A stretch of DNA of 5,690 bases from Ignavibacteriaceae bacterium (GTDB lineage: Bacteria > Bacteroidota > Ignavibacteria > Ignavibacteriales > Ignavibacteriaceae). The translations under genes were made by a program, and so were the position numbers. Shown here in pieces: positions 1 to 5,628 of this stretch. Numbering within the stretch: position 1 is the stretch's first letter; each line of letters begins with the position of its first letter. Where the stretch lies: assembly GCA_022865965.1 (NCBI GenBank), contig JALHTS010000200.1, positions 1 to 5,690 on the forward strand, written 5' to 3'. The notes below the pieces were generated by a model. The model saw nothing but the letters and a program-made list of their open reading frames with translations. It had not been told where the DNA came from and did no database searches.

Positions 1-1
1 A

Positions 2-661
2 ATACTTAGTGAATATAAAATCCGGACACCAAGATTCAAGGTGTTCCGGAAGAAGACTAAAAACTACAGAAGTAGTTTGAAATTTCCGGTAATTGTAAAA
101 CCTGCTTTTGAAGATGCAAGTGTTGGAATTGAGAATGAATCAATTGTCAACAATGAAACAGAACTTAAAGAACGAATTGATTATGTGTTTCAATATTTCA
201 ACCAGCCTGCATTGTGTGAAGAATTTATCGACGGAAGGGAATTGAATGTTGCTGTAATTGGTGATAAGAAACCAAAAGTTCTTCCAATCAGTGAAATAGA
301 TTTTAAGAAAATGCCGGATCATCTTTACAACATTGTAAGCTACCAGGCAAAATGGGATCCGCTTCACGAGTCGTATCATAAAACAATTCCTAAATGTCCC
401 GCAAAACTTCCTAAACGCATTGAGGAAAAAGCAAAACAAATGGCTCTGGCTGCATTTAAAGTAATGGGTGTAAGAGATTATTCCAGAGTTGATATGAGAC
501 TATCAAAAGATAATCATCTGTATGTTTTGGAGGTTAATCCGAATCCCGATCTTACAGAAGGAGCAGGCTTTATGCGCTCCGCTCACGCTGCAAAAATGTC
601 TTACGGAATGGCGCTTAAGAAAATTGTTATGCTGGCTTATCAAAGAGGGAAGCGGAAGTAA
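2..661 (+). CDS. D-alanine-D-alanine ligase-like ATP-grasp protein, C-terminal part (5' end outside window)
   Basis: The frame is open from base 2 to a TAA at 659-661, so 219 residues of a longer protein are visible. The GTG at 41 is internal, because the upstream residues ILSEYKIRTPRFKVF match the family segment before the central ATP-grasp lobe. Visible ATP-grasp features are the nucleotide-binding lysine in FPVIVKP (visible residue 33), the small loop EDASVGI (37-43), the CEEFIDGRELNV strand (72-83), and the metal ligands Asp164 in RVDMRL and Glu177/Asn179 in LEVNPNP. These ligands imply an active ATP-dependent carboxylate-amine ligase. The tail after NPNPDL reads TEGAGFMRSAHAAKMSYG. This differs from classical Ddl, where the metal motif is usually N-T-x-P-G followed by a Ser/Pro-rich loop, so the substrate may not be D-Ala-D-Ala. 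Family membership is confident; substrate is not. A terminator follows 30 bases after the stop. Confidence 0.88.
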   Translation: MLSEYKIRTPRFKVFRKKTKNYRSSLKFPVIVKPAFEDASVGIENESIVNNETELKERIDYVFQYFNQPALCEEFIDGRELNVAVIGDKKPKVLPISEIDFKKMPDHLYNIVSYQAKWDPLHESYHKTIPKCPAKLPKRIEEKAKQMALAAFKVMGVRDYSRVDMRLSKDNHLYVLEVNPNPDLTEGAGFMRSAHAAKMSYGMALKKIVMLAYQRGKRK

Positions 662-690
662 GTAGTTGGTAGCTTGTGGTATGTAGTTTT

Positions 691-717
691 AAGGCACGAG
701 CAAACGTGCCTTTTTTT
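691..717 (+). terminator. Rho-independent terminator of the ATP-grasp gene
   Basis: An 8-bp perfect stem AAGGCACG (691-698) / CGTGCCTT (705-712) with a 6-nt loop is followed by seven T (711-717). It lies 30 bases past the ligase stop and ends that transcript, so the next + strand gene needs its own promoter. Confidence 0.85.
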
Positions 718-1023
718 ATTTGATAGCTGGCAATCGATTAATAAAATTTTATTTGACTTTACTGTTTATTTTTCTTTCGTTTGTAGTGAGTATTTGGAGG
801 CTTATATGATCAGGATACTTAAAACTGTTTTACTCTTCTTTTCTTTTACTAAGATTATAAACACTCTAGCACTCCGCGGCGTATTAACTCTTTCCCCCAG
901 TTGTGCAGAGGGAAAAATGTTAGTTATGCCATTTTCTATATCAATTCTATTATATTATCTACAAATATATTTCATATCACTCTTTTCTTATAAACTTATT
1001 TTTCTCAAATGAAGAGGAAGAAA
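718..1023. other. AT-rich intergenic leader between the ATP-grasp gene and the propeller gene
   Basis: No convincing gene is seen. The region holds a well-formed SD-like GGAGG (796-800) five bases before an ATG at 806. That opens a 68-codon hydrophobic reading frame beginning MIRILKTVLLFFSF, with its TGA at 1010-1012. Its composition (Phe, Leu, Ile and Tyr from an AT-rich sequence) and lack of recognisable domains make it a weak candidate: a decayed signal-peptide start or a chance ORF. A GC-richer island at 870-915 contains TTTCCC (891-896) and GGGAAA (910-915), which can form a small hairpin. No promoter with both boxes could be assigned confidently, although the propeller gene must start its transcript somewhere here. 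Confidence 0.5.
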
Positions 1024-2328
1024 ATGAAAAATTTCTTTCAAATAGATTTAATTAAACGGATGCTTATCAGCGTTGGACTAATTTACTGCTTGGGAGCAGT
1101 GGACAAGCTTTATGCTCAAGATTGGGTTAAAGTAAACCCTGTGTTTTATCCATCCAACAATCACAATACTTACCATGGATTCTTTGTTGATGAAAGAAAT
1201 GGTTGGTGGATTACCTTATTTCCTGGTACAATATTCCATACTACAAATAAAGGGATTAGCTGGGAAACACAGGTTGACAGTTGCAATGCTTGGCTTGATG
1301 GTATTATTTTTACCGATTCTTTGCATGGATGGATAGCTAGTCTAACACTGTCAAATGATGAGTATGAATATTTTCTTTTAAGCACTAAGAACGGAGGAAA
1401 GAGTTGGGATAGATATTCCGCGCCTGTGATTAATTGTTTAACCTTCTTCGATTCACTCAATGGCTTTGCCGGAGGAGATAGTATTTACAAAACAACAGAT
1501 GGAGGTGTAACCTGGAAAACGATGACAATAGAATCACATATAGGATCAATTGGAATAACTGATATTTTTTTTATTGATCGAAAGTATGGATGGGCAGTTG
1601 GAAGAGGATGGATATTTGATGCAGGTTTCATTGTTAATACTGTTGATAGTGGTAAAACGTGGCAGTTCAACGATACTTTAACCACGGTAGGCAGTGCCAT
1701 TTATTTCACAGATTCTCTGCATGGCTATATTGCAGGTTCTAATCCTCCATTTTTTTGGGGGATGATAAAGGTGACAAACAATGGAGGAAAGAATTGGCTG
1801 ACTCAGTATCTGTCAGGTGCATGGATGAATGATGTTATTTTTACTGATGACAGTACCGGATGGGCAATAGGAAATTATGGATTTATAGGGCACACCACAG
1901 ATAAAGGCATTACCTGGCAACAGATTGAAAGCGGCACAACTTCTCATTTATACCGTATATACTTTTTTTATAATGGGAATATAGGTTATATAGTTGGCGC
2001 AGATAGTACATTACTAAAATATCAAAAAACAGTGGATGTAATAGAAGAAAAGCCAGACCTGGTAACATCCTTCAAAGTTTTTCAAAACTATCCCAACCCA
2101 TTCAATCCAAGCACAAAAATTAAATTCTCATTAAAGGAACCGGGATTTGTAAAACTTGAAGTGTATGATATTTTGGGAAGTGAAGTTGCTGAACTTGTTA
2201 ATGAAACTAAGAGTGCAGGAAATTACTCTATAGAGTTCGATGCAAGTAACCTTCCAAGCGGTATGTACATTTATAAATTGCAGGCAGGCAGTTACACCAA
2301 TGCGAAGAAGATGGTACTAACCAAATAG
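1024..2328 (+). CDS. Secreted YCF48/BNR-type beta-propeller protein with T9SS type A sorting domain
   Basis: The protein is 434 residues from the ATG at 1024. I chose this start because a purine-rich AGAGGAAG sits just upstream, whereas the in-frame ATG at 1009 has only T-rich sequence before it. Residues 1-32 form a signal peptide: basic KR, then a hydrophobic core LISVGLIYCLGA, ending at YAQ. Residues 35-335 contain about seven repeats of the pattern G-W/Y-x-x-G ... T-x-x-G-x-x-W. Six have the closing Trp (near residues 80, 128, 164, 213, 258, 298) and a seventh is degenerate (GYIVGADSTLLKY). This is the YCF48/HCF136-like or BNR propeller pattern. Residues 351-434 are the T9SS sorting domain, with NYPNPFNPSTKI, VYDILGSEV, LPSGMYIYKL and a KKMVLTK end. 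The expected fate is export by Sec, passage through the T9SS, and surface attachment or release. Its ligand or activity is unknown. It is a single gene ending at a strong terminator. Confidence 0.9.
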   Translation: MKNFFQIDLIKRMLISVGLIYCLGAVDKLYAQDWVKVNPVFYPSNNHNTYHGFFVDERNGWWITLFPGTIFHTTNKGISWETQVDSCNAWLDGIIFTDSLHGWIASLTLSNDEYEYFLLSTKNGGKSWDRYSAPVINCLTFFDSLNGFAGGDSIYKTTDGGVTWKTMTIESHIGSIGITDIFFIDRKYGWAVGRGWIFDAGFIVNTVDSGKTWQFNDTLTTVGSAIYFTDSLHGYIAGSNPPFFWGMIKVTNNGGKNWLTQYLSGAWMNDVIFTDDSTGWAIGNYGFIGHTTDKGITWQQIESGTTSHLYRIYFFYNGNIGYIVGADSTLLKYQKTVDVIEEKPDLVTSFKVFQNYPNPFNPSTKIKFSLKEPGFVKLEVYDILGSEVAELVNETKSAGNYSIEFDASNLPSGMYIYKLQAGSYTNAKKMVLTK

Positions 2329-2366
2329 TCTATTTGTTTCTATTAAAACAATTGAAAATAGTACTT

Positions 2367-2404
2367 AACCTTCAAGGTCTTTATTGCGACCTTGAAGGTT
2401 TTTT
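2367..2404 (+). terminator. Strong intrinsic terminator between convergent genes
   Basis: A 13-bp perfect stem AACCTTCAAGGTC (2367-2379) / GACCTTGAAGGTT (2388-2400) with an 8-nt loop runs into six T (2399-2404). It terminates the propeller gene. The - strand membrane-protein gene ends at 2410, six bases away. The hairpin also forms on that transcript, but no U-run follows it there, so termination on the - strand would be weaker. Confidence 0.9.
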
Positions 2405-2409
2405 AATAT

Positions 2410-2940
2410 TTAAGCTTTTACTTTCACAAGCTGAGGGAATTTTGCTTTTGCTAACTCAAACAATCCGAACATTACGCCAGTATAGAATAAATCTCCCATA
2501 AGTGTGTTATGGAAAAATGGAATTGCAGCAGTAAAGCAGACTGCCAATCCTGTTAGATTAGTCGAGTATAATGTATCTGTTGCCCAGAATGCAAGATTTG
2601 TAAGTACAAAAAACAAAACAGATGCGCTAACGGAAGCTAGAATTACTGTTAAAACAGATTTCTTCTTAAGCATTATCATTCCTAATCCTACAATCAAAAT
2701 GAAGCCCAAATAAACTGCCCACATTGTATTATGAAATCCTAAAAATAAATCGGTAAGAAACAACGCAGCAAGCGGAATAACAAAAGCAAATGCTTTCTTA
2801 TTAAAATATGCACCTCCGAATAAAGCCATTGCTGCTATAGGTGCAAAGTTTGGCGGATGTGGTAAAAGTCGAATTAAAGCAGCGACTAATACCATACCCG
2901 TAAGCATTAAAAATCTTGGTGATAATTTTAATGAATTCAT
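2410..2940 (-). CDS. DUF6580-type polytopic inner-membrane protein, possible corrinoid/cobalt transporter
   Basis: This 176-residue protein is almost entirely hydrophobic, with about six membrane segments (roughly residues 9-25, 32-45, 49-69, 72-91, 95-119, 130-165). Its features match what I recall of the DUF6580 family: RLLPHPPNFAPIAAMALFGGAYF near residues 24-46 (key residues R24, P27, H28, P29, N31, F41-G43), then LTDLFLGFH (62-70), LTNLAFW (113-119) and AIPFFHNTLMGD (139-150). The single Cys is C135; the histidines are H28, H70 and H144. The ATG at 2938-2940 has a purine-rich AAGGAAAGGA just upstream. It lies 125 bases downstream of the receptor gene on the same strand. Co-transcription from the cobalamin riboswitch is therefore plausible, and size and topology resemble a solitary ECF-type S component. 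The family has no function established from sequence here. Transport of B12, a precursor or cobalt is inference from context. The gene itself is confident. Confidence 0.85.
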   Translation of the reverse strand: MNSLKLSPRFLMLTGMVLVAALIRLLPHPPNFAPIAAMALFGGAYFNKKAFAFVIPLAALFLTDLFLGFHNTMWAVYLGFILIVGLGMIMLKKKSVLTVILASVSASVLFFVLTNLAFWATDTLYSTNLTGLAVCFTAAIPFFHNTLMGDLFYTGVMFGLFELAKAKFPQLVKVKA

Positions 2941-2965
2941 TTCGTATCCTTTCCTTTAAAATCTT

Positions 2966-2995
2966 AGTAAATATTTACTGTTTATAATTGTTCAA
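2966..2995 (-). promoter_or_regulatory. Candidate promoter with overlapping palindromic operator for the DUF6580 gene
   Basis: On the - strand, TTGAAC (2995-2990) and TATTTA (2973-2968) are spaced by 16 bases, like -35/-10 boxes. The -10 lies inside a perfect 14-nt palindrome AGTAAATATTTACT (2966-2979) about 25 bases before the start codon. This could be an internal promoter with an operator. In such AT-rich DNA the boxes alone are weak evidence; the palindrome is the better signal. Confidence 0.3.
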
Positions 2996-3010
2996 AAATA
3001 GAGTTTGTTC

Positions 3011-3048
3011 AAGTAAAAAGAAAAAAGAAAAAAGTAAAAAGAGTAAAA
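3011..3048. repeat. Short A/G homopurine repeat tract
   Basis: The tract consists of units such as AAGTAAAAAG (3011-3020 and again 3032-3041) separated by AAAAAAG-type units, all purine on the + strand except the T of each GTA. It lies between the receptor gene and the DUF6580 gene, so on their transcript it is a pyrimidine-rich stretch. AGAGT (3040-3044) can pair with ACTCT (3062-3066), giving a weak hairpin followed by U-rich RNA that might partly attenuate read-through. Confidence 0.5.
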
Positions 3049-3065
3049 TCTTTAAGCTCTCACTC

Positions 3066-5018
3066 TTAATCTAAAGTAATATTTATTCCTCCGTAAACCG
3101 ATAAGCCTGCAGTTCCGTATCCAAAAACTTCTTCATAATCAGAATCTAGAAGATTTTCAATACGCAAATTAAATCTTAAAAAATCAAACAATTTATAATG
3201 CGCAGCAACATTCAGAAGGACATAAGGATCAAGCTGAATTCTTGTAGATGGAAATGTGCTGAAATCTAAATCATCTCTTTTATCGACACAAATCACTTCA
3301 ACATTCGCATTTGTTTTTTCTGAGAAATTATAGCTTAAATATCCACCGATTTTATGTTCCGGTCTTCTTATAAGTTTTCGGTCTTCTTCAGCTAATCCTT
3401 CACTTTTATCTTTTGCATTAGTATATGTGTAATTCAGTTTAGCATCCAGACCAAAAAATGGTTTTATTGTTGAATATACTTCAACACCTTTTGTTTCAGC
3501 CTTATTGATGTTTATTGTTTTATAGTTGTTGTCGAATCCAAATAAATCTTTATAGTCATTTTCAAAATATGTTACGCCGAATGATGATCCTTCATTCCAG
3601 AAGAACTGTTCAATTCCGGAATCCCAGCCAAAACTTTTTTCTGGCTTCAAATCAGAATTTCCAAATGCCGGATCATATAAATAAAATAAAGAAGGAGCTT
3701 TGAAACCCGTTCCAATTGTTGCCTTAAATTTTGTTCCGGTTTGCCAAATTATGTAAGCAGGTGCTATTCTGTAAGTAAAAGACGAACCGAATTTATCGTG
3801 GTTATCAAATCTTACTCCAATCGAAGCAAAAAAATCTCTGCCAATATTTACTTGATCCTGAAGATATATACCAAATGTTTTTGAATCACTTTTCGGAAAA
3901 AGACTGATAAAATCACCAAAAGCAGATGAGGAATTGAATTCTGAAACAGTTTCATCGATTTCAAAATCAACACCGAGAGAAATTAAATTATTATCAATTA
4001 TACTAAAATTATTTTGCCAGTCAAGTTTAATCTTTCGTCCGTCATAAAAACTTGTTGAAGCAGAAAAGTTATTAATTGTTTCATCGTATTTATATTTTCT
4101 TATGTTTCGTATAAACGATGCACCGACTTTTTGATCCCACACATTATTTAAAAGATTAAAAACAGCTTCACCTCTTAAAGATAATTCTTCCTGATTGAAC
4201 TTATAAGTTGGGTCATCACCATAAATTCCGGATTGATCATAATCGGCTTTTGACTTCAAAAATCTGAAATAAAAATTAGTCTTTACATTTTCAGAAAATC
4301 GATAACCTAAAGCAGTTGAAATATTATCATTTTGAAAACCGTCTTTTTCAATGTTGCCATATTTTTCGCTGGCTGCAGAAAACCCATCACTCTTAATCCT
4401 GCCTAAGTTAATTGAATAATTAAGCTTGCCTAAAATTCCACTTAACCCTGCTGTTGTCTTAAATGTGTTGTATGATCCACCTTCTGTTGACAGAGAAAAT
4501 CTCGGAGAACCTGAACCTTTTGTTGTAATTATGTTTATAACACCGGCAAGTGCATCGGAACCATAAAGAATTGATTGCGGACCTCTTAAAATTTCTACGC
4601 GCTCAATATTATCTGTGGGTAACGCAGCAAAATCATAAACTCCATTTGGATCGCTTGTTAAGTTCATCTCTACACCGTCAACTAAAACGTGAGTGTAAGA
4701 AGGACTTCCACCACGCAGATAAACATTAGACAAAGTTCCGGGTCCACCTTGTGATGTAAAACTCAAACCGTATTCATTCTTTAAAAGGTCATATAAAATA
4801 AATGCATTTCGGTTAGATATCTCAACTGAATCAATAATGCTGATTGAGTTGGCTAATTCAAGTGTGCTTGAATTTGTTTTTGTAGCAGAAATAACAACAT
4901 CTGTGAGTTTGTAAATTCCTGCAGAATCTGTTTTTTGAACCATAGAATTTTGAGAGTATAAAAAAACAGAAAACAGAAAAAATGAGAAGAACACAAAAAA
5001 GAATTTTGTTTGATGCAT
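3066..5018 (-). CDS. btuB: TonB-dependent outer-membrane receptor, BtuB-like (vitamin B12)
   Basis: The protein is 650 residues, close to a BtuB-class receptor (E. coli BtuB precursor is about 614). Residues 1-22 form a Phe-rich signal peptide. A TonB-box-like segment TDVVISATK (39-47) is followed by the plug domain (about 50-168), with YLRGGSPSYTHVLVDGV (100-116) and IERVEILRGPQSILYGSDAL (138-157) leading into AGVINIITTKG. Residues about 175-650 are the beta-barrel, with alternating strands and a C-terminal NLRIENLLDSDYEEVFGY stretch typical of these receptors. The role is energy-dependent uptake of a bound ligand across the outer membrane. Specificity for cobalamin comes from the riboswitch immediately upstream, not from the barrel itself. 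AGGAG (5031-5027) lies 8 bases before the ATG at 5018-5016. One oddity is that the protein ends ...GGINITLD, without the terminal aromatic residue usual for outer-membrane barrels. The symbol is assigned from context plus plug similarity. Confidence 0.92.
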   Translation of the reverse strand: MHQTKFFFVFFSFFLFSVFLYSQNSMVQKTDSAGIYKLTDVVISATKTNSSTLELANSISIIDSVEISNRNAFILYDLLKNEYGLSFTSQGGPGTLSNVYLRGGSPSYTHVLVDGVEMNLTSDPNGVYDFAALPTDNIERVEILRGPQSILYGSDALAGVINIITTKGSGSPRFSLSTEGGSYNTFKTTAGLSGILGKLNYSINLGRIKSDGFSAASEKYGNIEKDGFQNDNISTALGYRFSENVKTNFYFRFLKSKADYDQSGIYGDDPTYKFNQEELSLRGEAVFNLLNNVWDQKVGASFIRNIRKYKYDETINNFSASTSFYDGRKIKLDWQNNFSIIDNNLISLGVDFEIDETVSEFNSSSAFGDFISLFPKSDSKTFGIYLQDQVNIGRDFFASIGVRFDNHDKFGSSFTYRIAPAYIIWQTGTKFKATIGTGFKAPSLFYLYDPAFGNSDLKPEKSFGWDSGIEQFFWNEGSSFGVTYFENDYKDLFGFDNNYKTININKAETKGVEVYSTIKPFFGLDAKLNYTYTNAKDKSEGLAEEDRKLIRRPEHKIGGYLSYNFSEKTNANVEVICVDKRDDLDFSTFPSTRIQLDPYVLLNVAAHYKLFDFLRFNLRIENLLDSDYEEVFGYGTAGLSVYGGINITLD

Positions 5019-5019
5019 A

Positions 5020-5056
5020 GAAGTTACTCCTGTAAAAGGAAATTGAAAGTAACTTC
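5020..5056 (-). promoter_or_regulatory. Shine-Dalgarno-sequestering hairpin of the receptor mRNA
   Basis: On the - strand RNA, GAAGTTACT (5056-5048) is perfectly complementary to AGTAACTTC (5028-5020), forming a 9-bp stem directly in front of the AUG. The ribosome site AGGAG (5031-5027) is partly in the stem. An inner UCCU (5040-5037) can also pair with AGGA (5031-5028). Folding would block translation. No U-run follows, so this is not an intrinsic terminator. Confidence 0.7.
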
Positions 5057-5127
5057 GCGTGTTAAAAAAGTTGAGATAAAACGAATGGAGAGGAATACCA
5101 TCGTTAATCTTACCTTTCTCGCGAAGG
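5053..5127 (-). promoter_or_regulatory. Riboswitch expression platform with candidate anti-sequestrator pairing
   Basis: Just 3' of the aptamer, the RNA holds CCUU (5127-5124) / AAGG (5116-5113) closing a loop CGCGAGA, in the position of the P13 hairpin of cobalamin riboswitches. CUUCGCG (5126-5120) is also perfectly complementary to CGCGAAG (5059-5053). The latter overlaps the first four bases of the SD-sequestering stem. The two pairings exclude each other, giving a switch between exposed and blocked ribosome site. Confidence 0.55.
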
Positions 5128-5140
5128 CTGATTAATTAAC

Positions 5141-5361
5141 TTTTATGGCAGGTCTCCTGGCTTTTAGCAGATGATCAATGTTAAGTGTTTAATGTTCGAT
5201 GAATTTCATTGAACATTTAGAATTGAACATTTAACATTGCAACAAAGTTGCTATTCACAGTTGCGCGACAGCATCGGAATTTCCCGCACAGCGGGAGCAC
5301 CGAATTTCCCTATGATTCCCTTTCAATCCCAAAATGCCTGGGATAGCGGGACACCATAAAA
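5141..5361 (-). ncRNA. Cobalamin (B12) riboswitch aptamer
   Basis: On the - strand the closing stem is UUUUAUGG (5361-5354) with CCAUAAAA (5148-5141). The conserved core reads GCTGTCGCGCAACTGTGA (5272-5255), preceded by GGGAAATTCGGTG (5310-5298) and AAATTCC (5282-5276). The 3' side carries the canonical B12 box AGCCAGGAGACCTGCC (5162-5147). Peripheral hairpins are AUCCC/GGGAU (5344-5340 with 5330-5326), CCCGC/GCGGG (5295-5291 with 5287-5283) and GCAAC/GUUGC (5251-5247 with 5243-5239). A long AT-rich hairpin (5176-5239) fills the variable region before the B12 box. It lies 122 bases upstream of the receptor gene in the same direction. It is expected to reduce receptor expression when cobalamin is plentiful. 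The family call is very secure; which cobalamin form it prefers cannot be read with confidence. Confidence 0.97.
5176..5239. repeat. AT-rich palindromic insertion inside the riboswitch
   Basis: CAATGTTAA (5176-5184) pairs with TTAACATTG (5231-5239), and the stem continues with two wobble pairs to about 15 bp. After a 7-nt bulge, AATGTTC (5191-5197) pairs with GAACATT (5211-5217), capped by ATGA/TCAT. The bulge arises because ATTGAACATTTA occurs twice in tandem on the right arm (5208-5219 and 5222-5233). Confidence 0.8.
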
Positions 5362-5382
5362 CTTGTTCAAAGAACTGATGTT

Positions 5383-5410
5383 AAAATAGTTTTTATTAGT
5401 ATAACTTCAA
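5383..5410 (-). promoter_or_regulatory. Candidate promoter for the riboswitch-receptor transcript
   Basis: On the - strand, TTGAAG (5410-5405) and TATTTT (5388-5383) are spaced by 16 bases. A start about 7 bases further on would be near 5376, just 15 bases before the aptamer's closing stem. That is the right place for a riboswitch promoter. The boxes are imperfect and the region is AT-rich. Confidence 0.4.
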
Positions 5411-5628
5411 ATTTTTACCTTTTTTTTGACGATTGGCTTCTCAATTCTAACTTTTTTTTCTAAGTTGCATTATAATTTTTATTATCAAATGTTAACATTA
5501 TACATTTCATTGAAACAAGCGTATAAAATATATTCTACTGTTAACTTTGAGCCTTGTTACAATTCAAAATATCTTCCTATCAAACTCATTTTTCAATTTA
5601 ATCATACTGAATCAGAAGGAGTTTTATA
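5411..5628 (+). other. Leader/promoter region of the sdhC-like gene
   Basis: This AT-rich region has no credible gene. It contains T-tracts (5411-5460), a perfect 12-nt palindrome AATGTTAACATT (5488-5499), a TTGAAA (5510-5515) and TAACTTTG (5542-5549). The last matches the Bacteroidota -7 consensus TAnnTTTG, but its spacing to the nearest upstream TTG (29 bases) is longer than usual, so no promoter is assigned firmly. The ribosome site AAGGAG (5616-5621) lies 7 bases before the ATG at 5629. Confidence 0.4.

Noticed and set aside
140..439. Reading frame on the - strand opposite the ATP-grasp gene
   Set aside because: It is antisense to conserved ATP-grasp motifs and shows no domain of its own.
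674..805. Reading frame beginning at 674 and running through the ligase terminator
   Set aside because: It crosses the 691-717 terminator hairpin and has no ribosome site; only the later ATG at 806 has any merit.
1170..1700. Two reading frames on the - strand opposite the propeller gene
   Set aside because: They are shadows of a clearly coding + strand gene with signal peptide, repeats and sorting domain.
3011..3048. A/G-rich repeats considered as a CRISPR-like array
   Set aside because: Units are about 10 bases, low complexity and lack unique spacers.
2504..3703. Short + strand frames at 2504-2713 and 3515-3703 opposite the membrane protein and receptor
   Set aside because: Both are antisense shadows of well-supported - strand genes, without ribosome sites.
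5020..5056. Hairpin before the receptor gene considered as an intrinsic terminator
   Set aside because: The 9-bp stem is followed by UAUGCAUC, not a U-run, and it overlaps the ribosome site, so translational control fits better.
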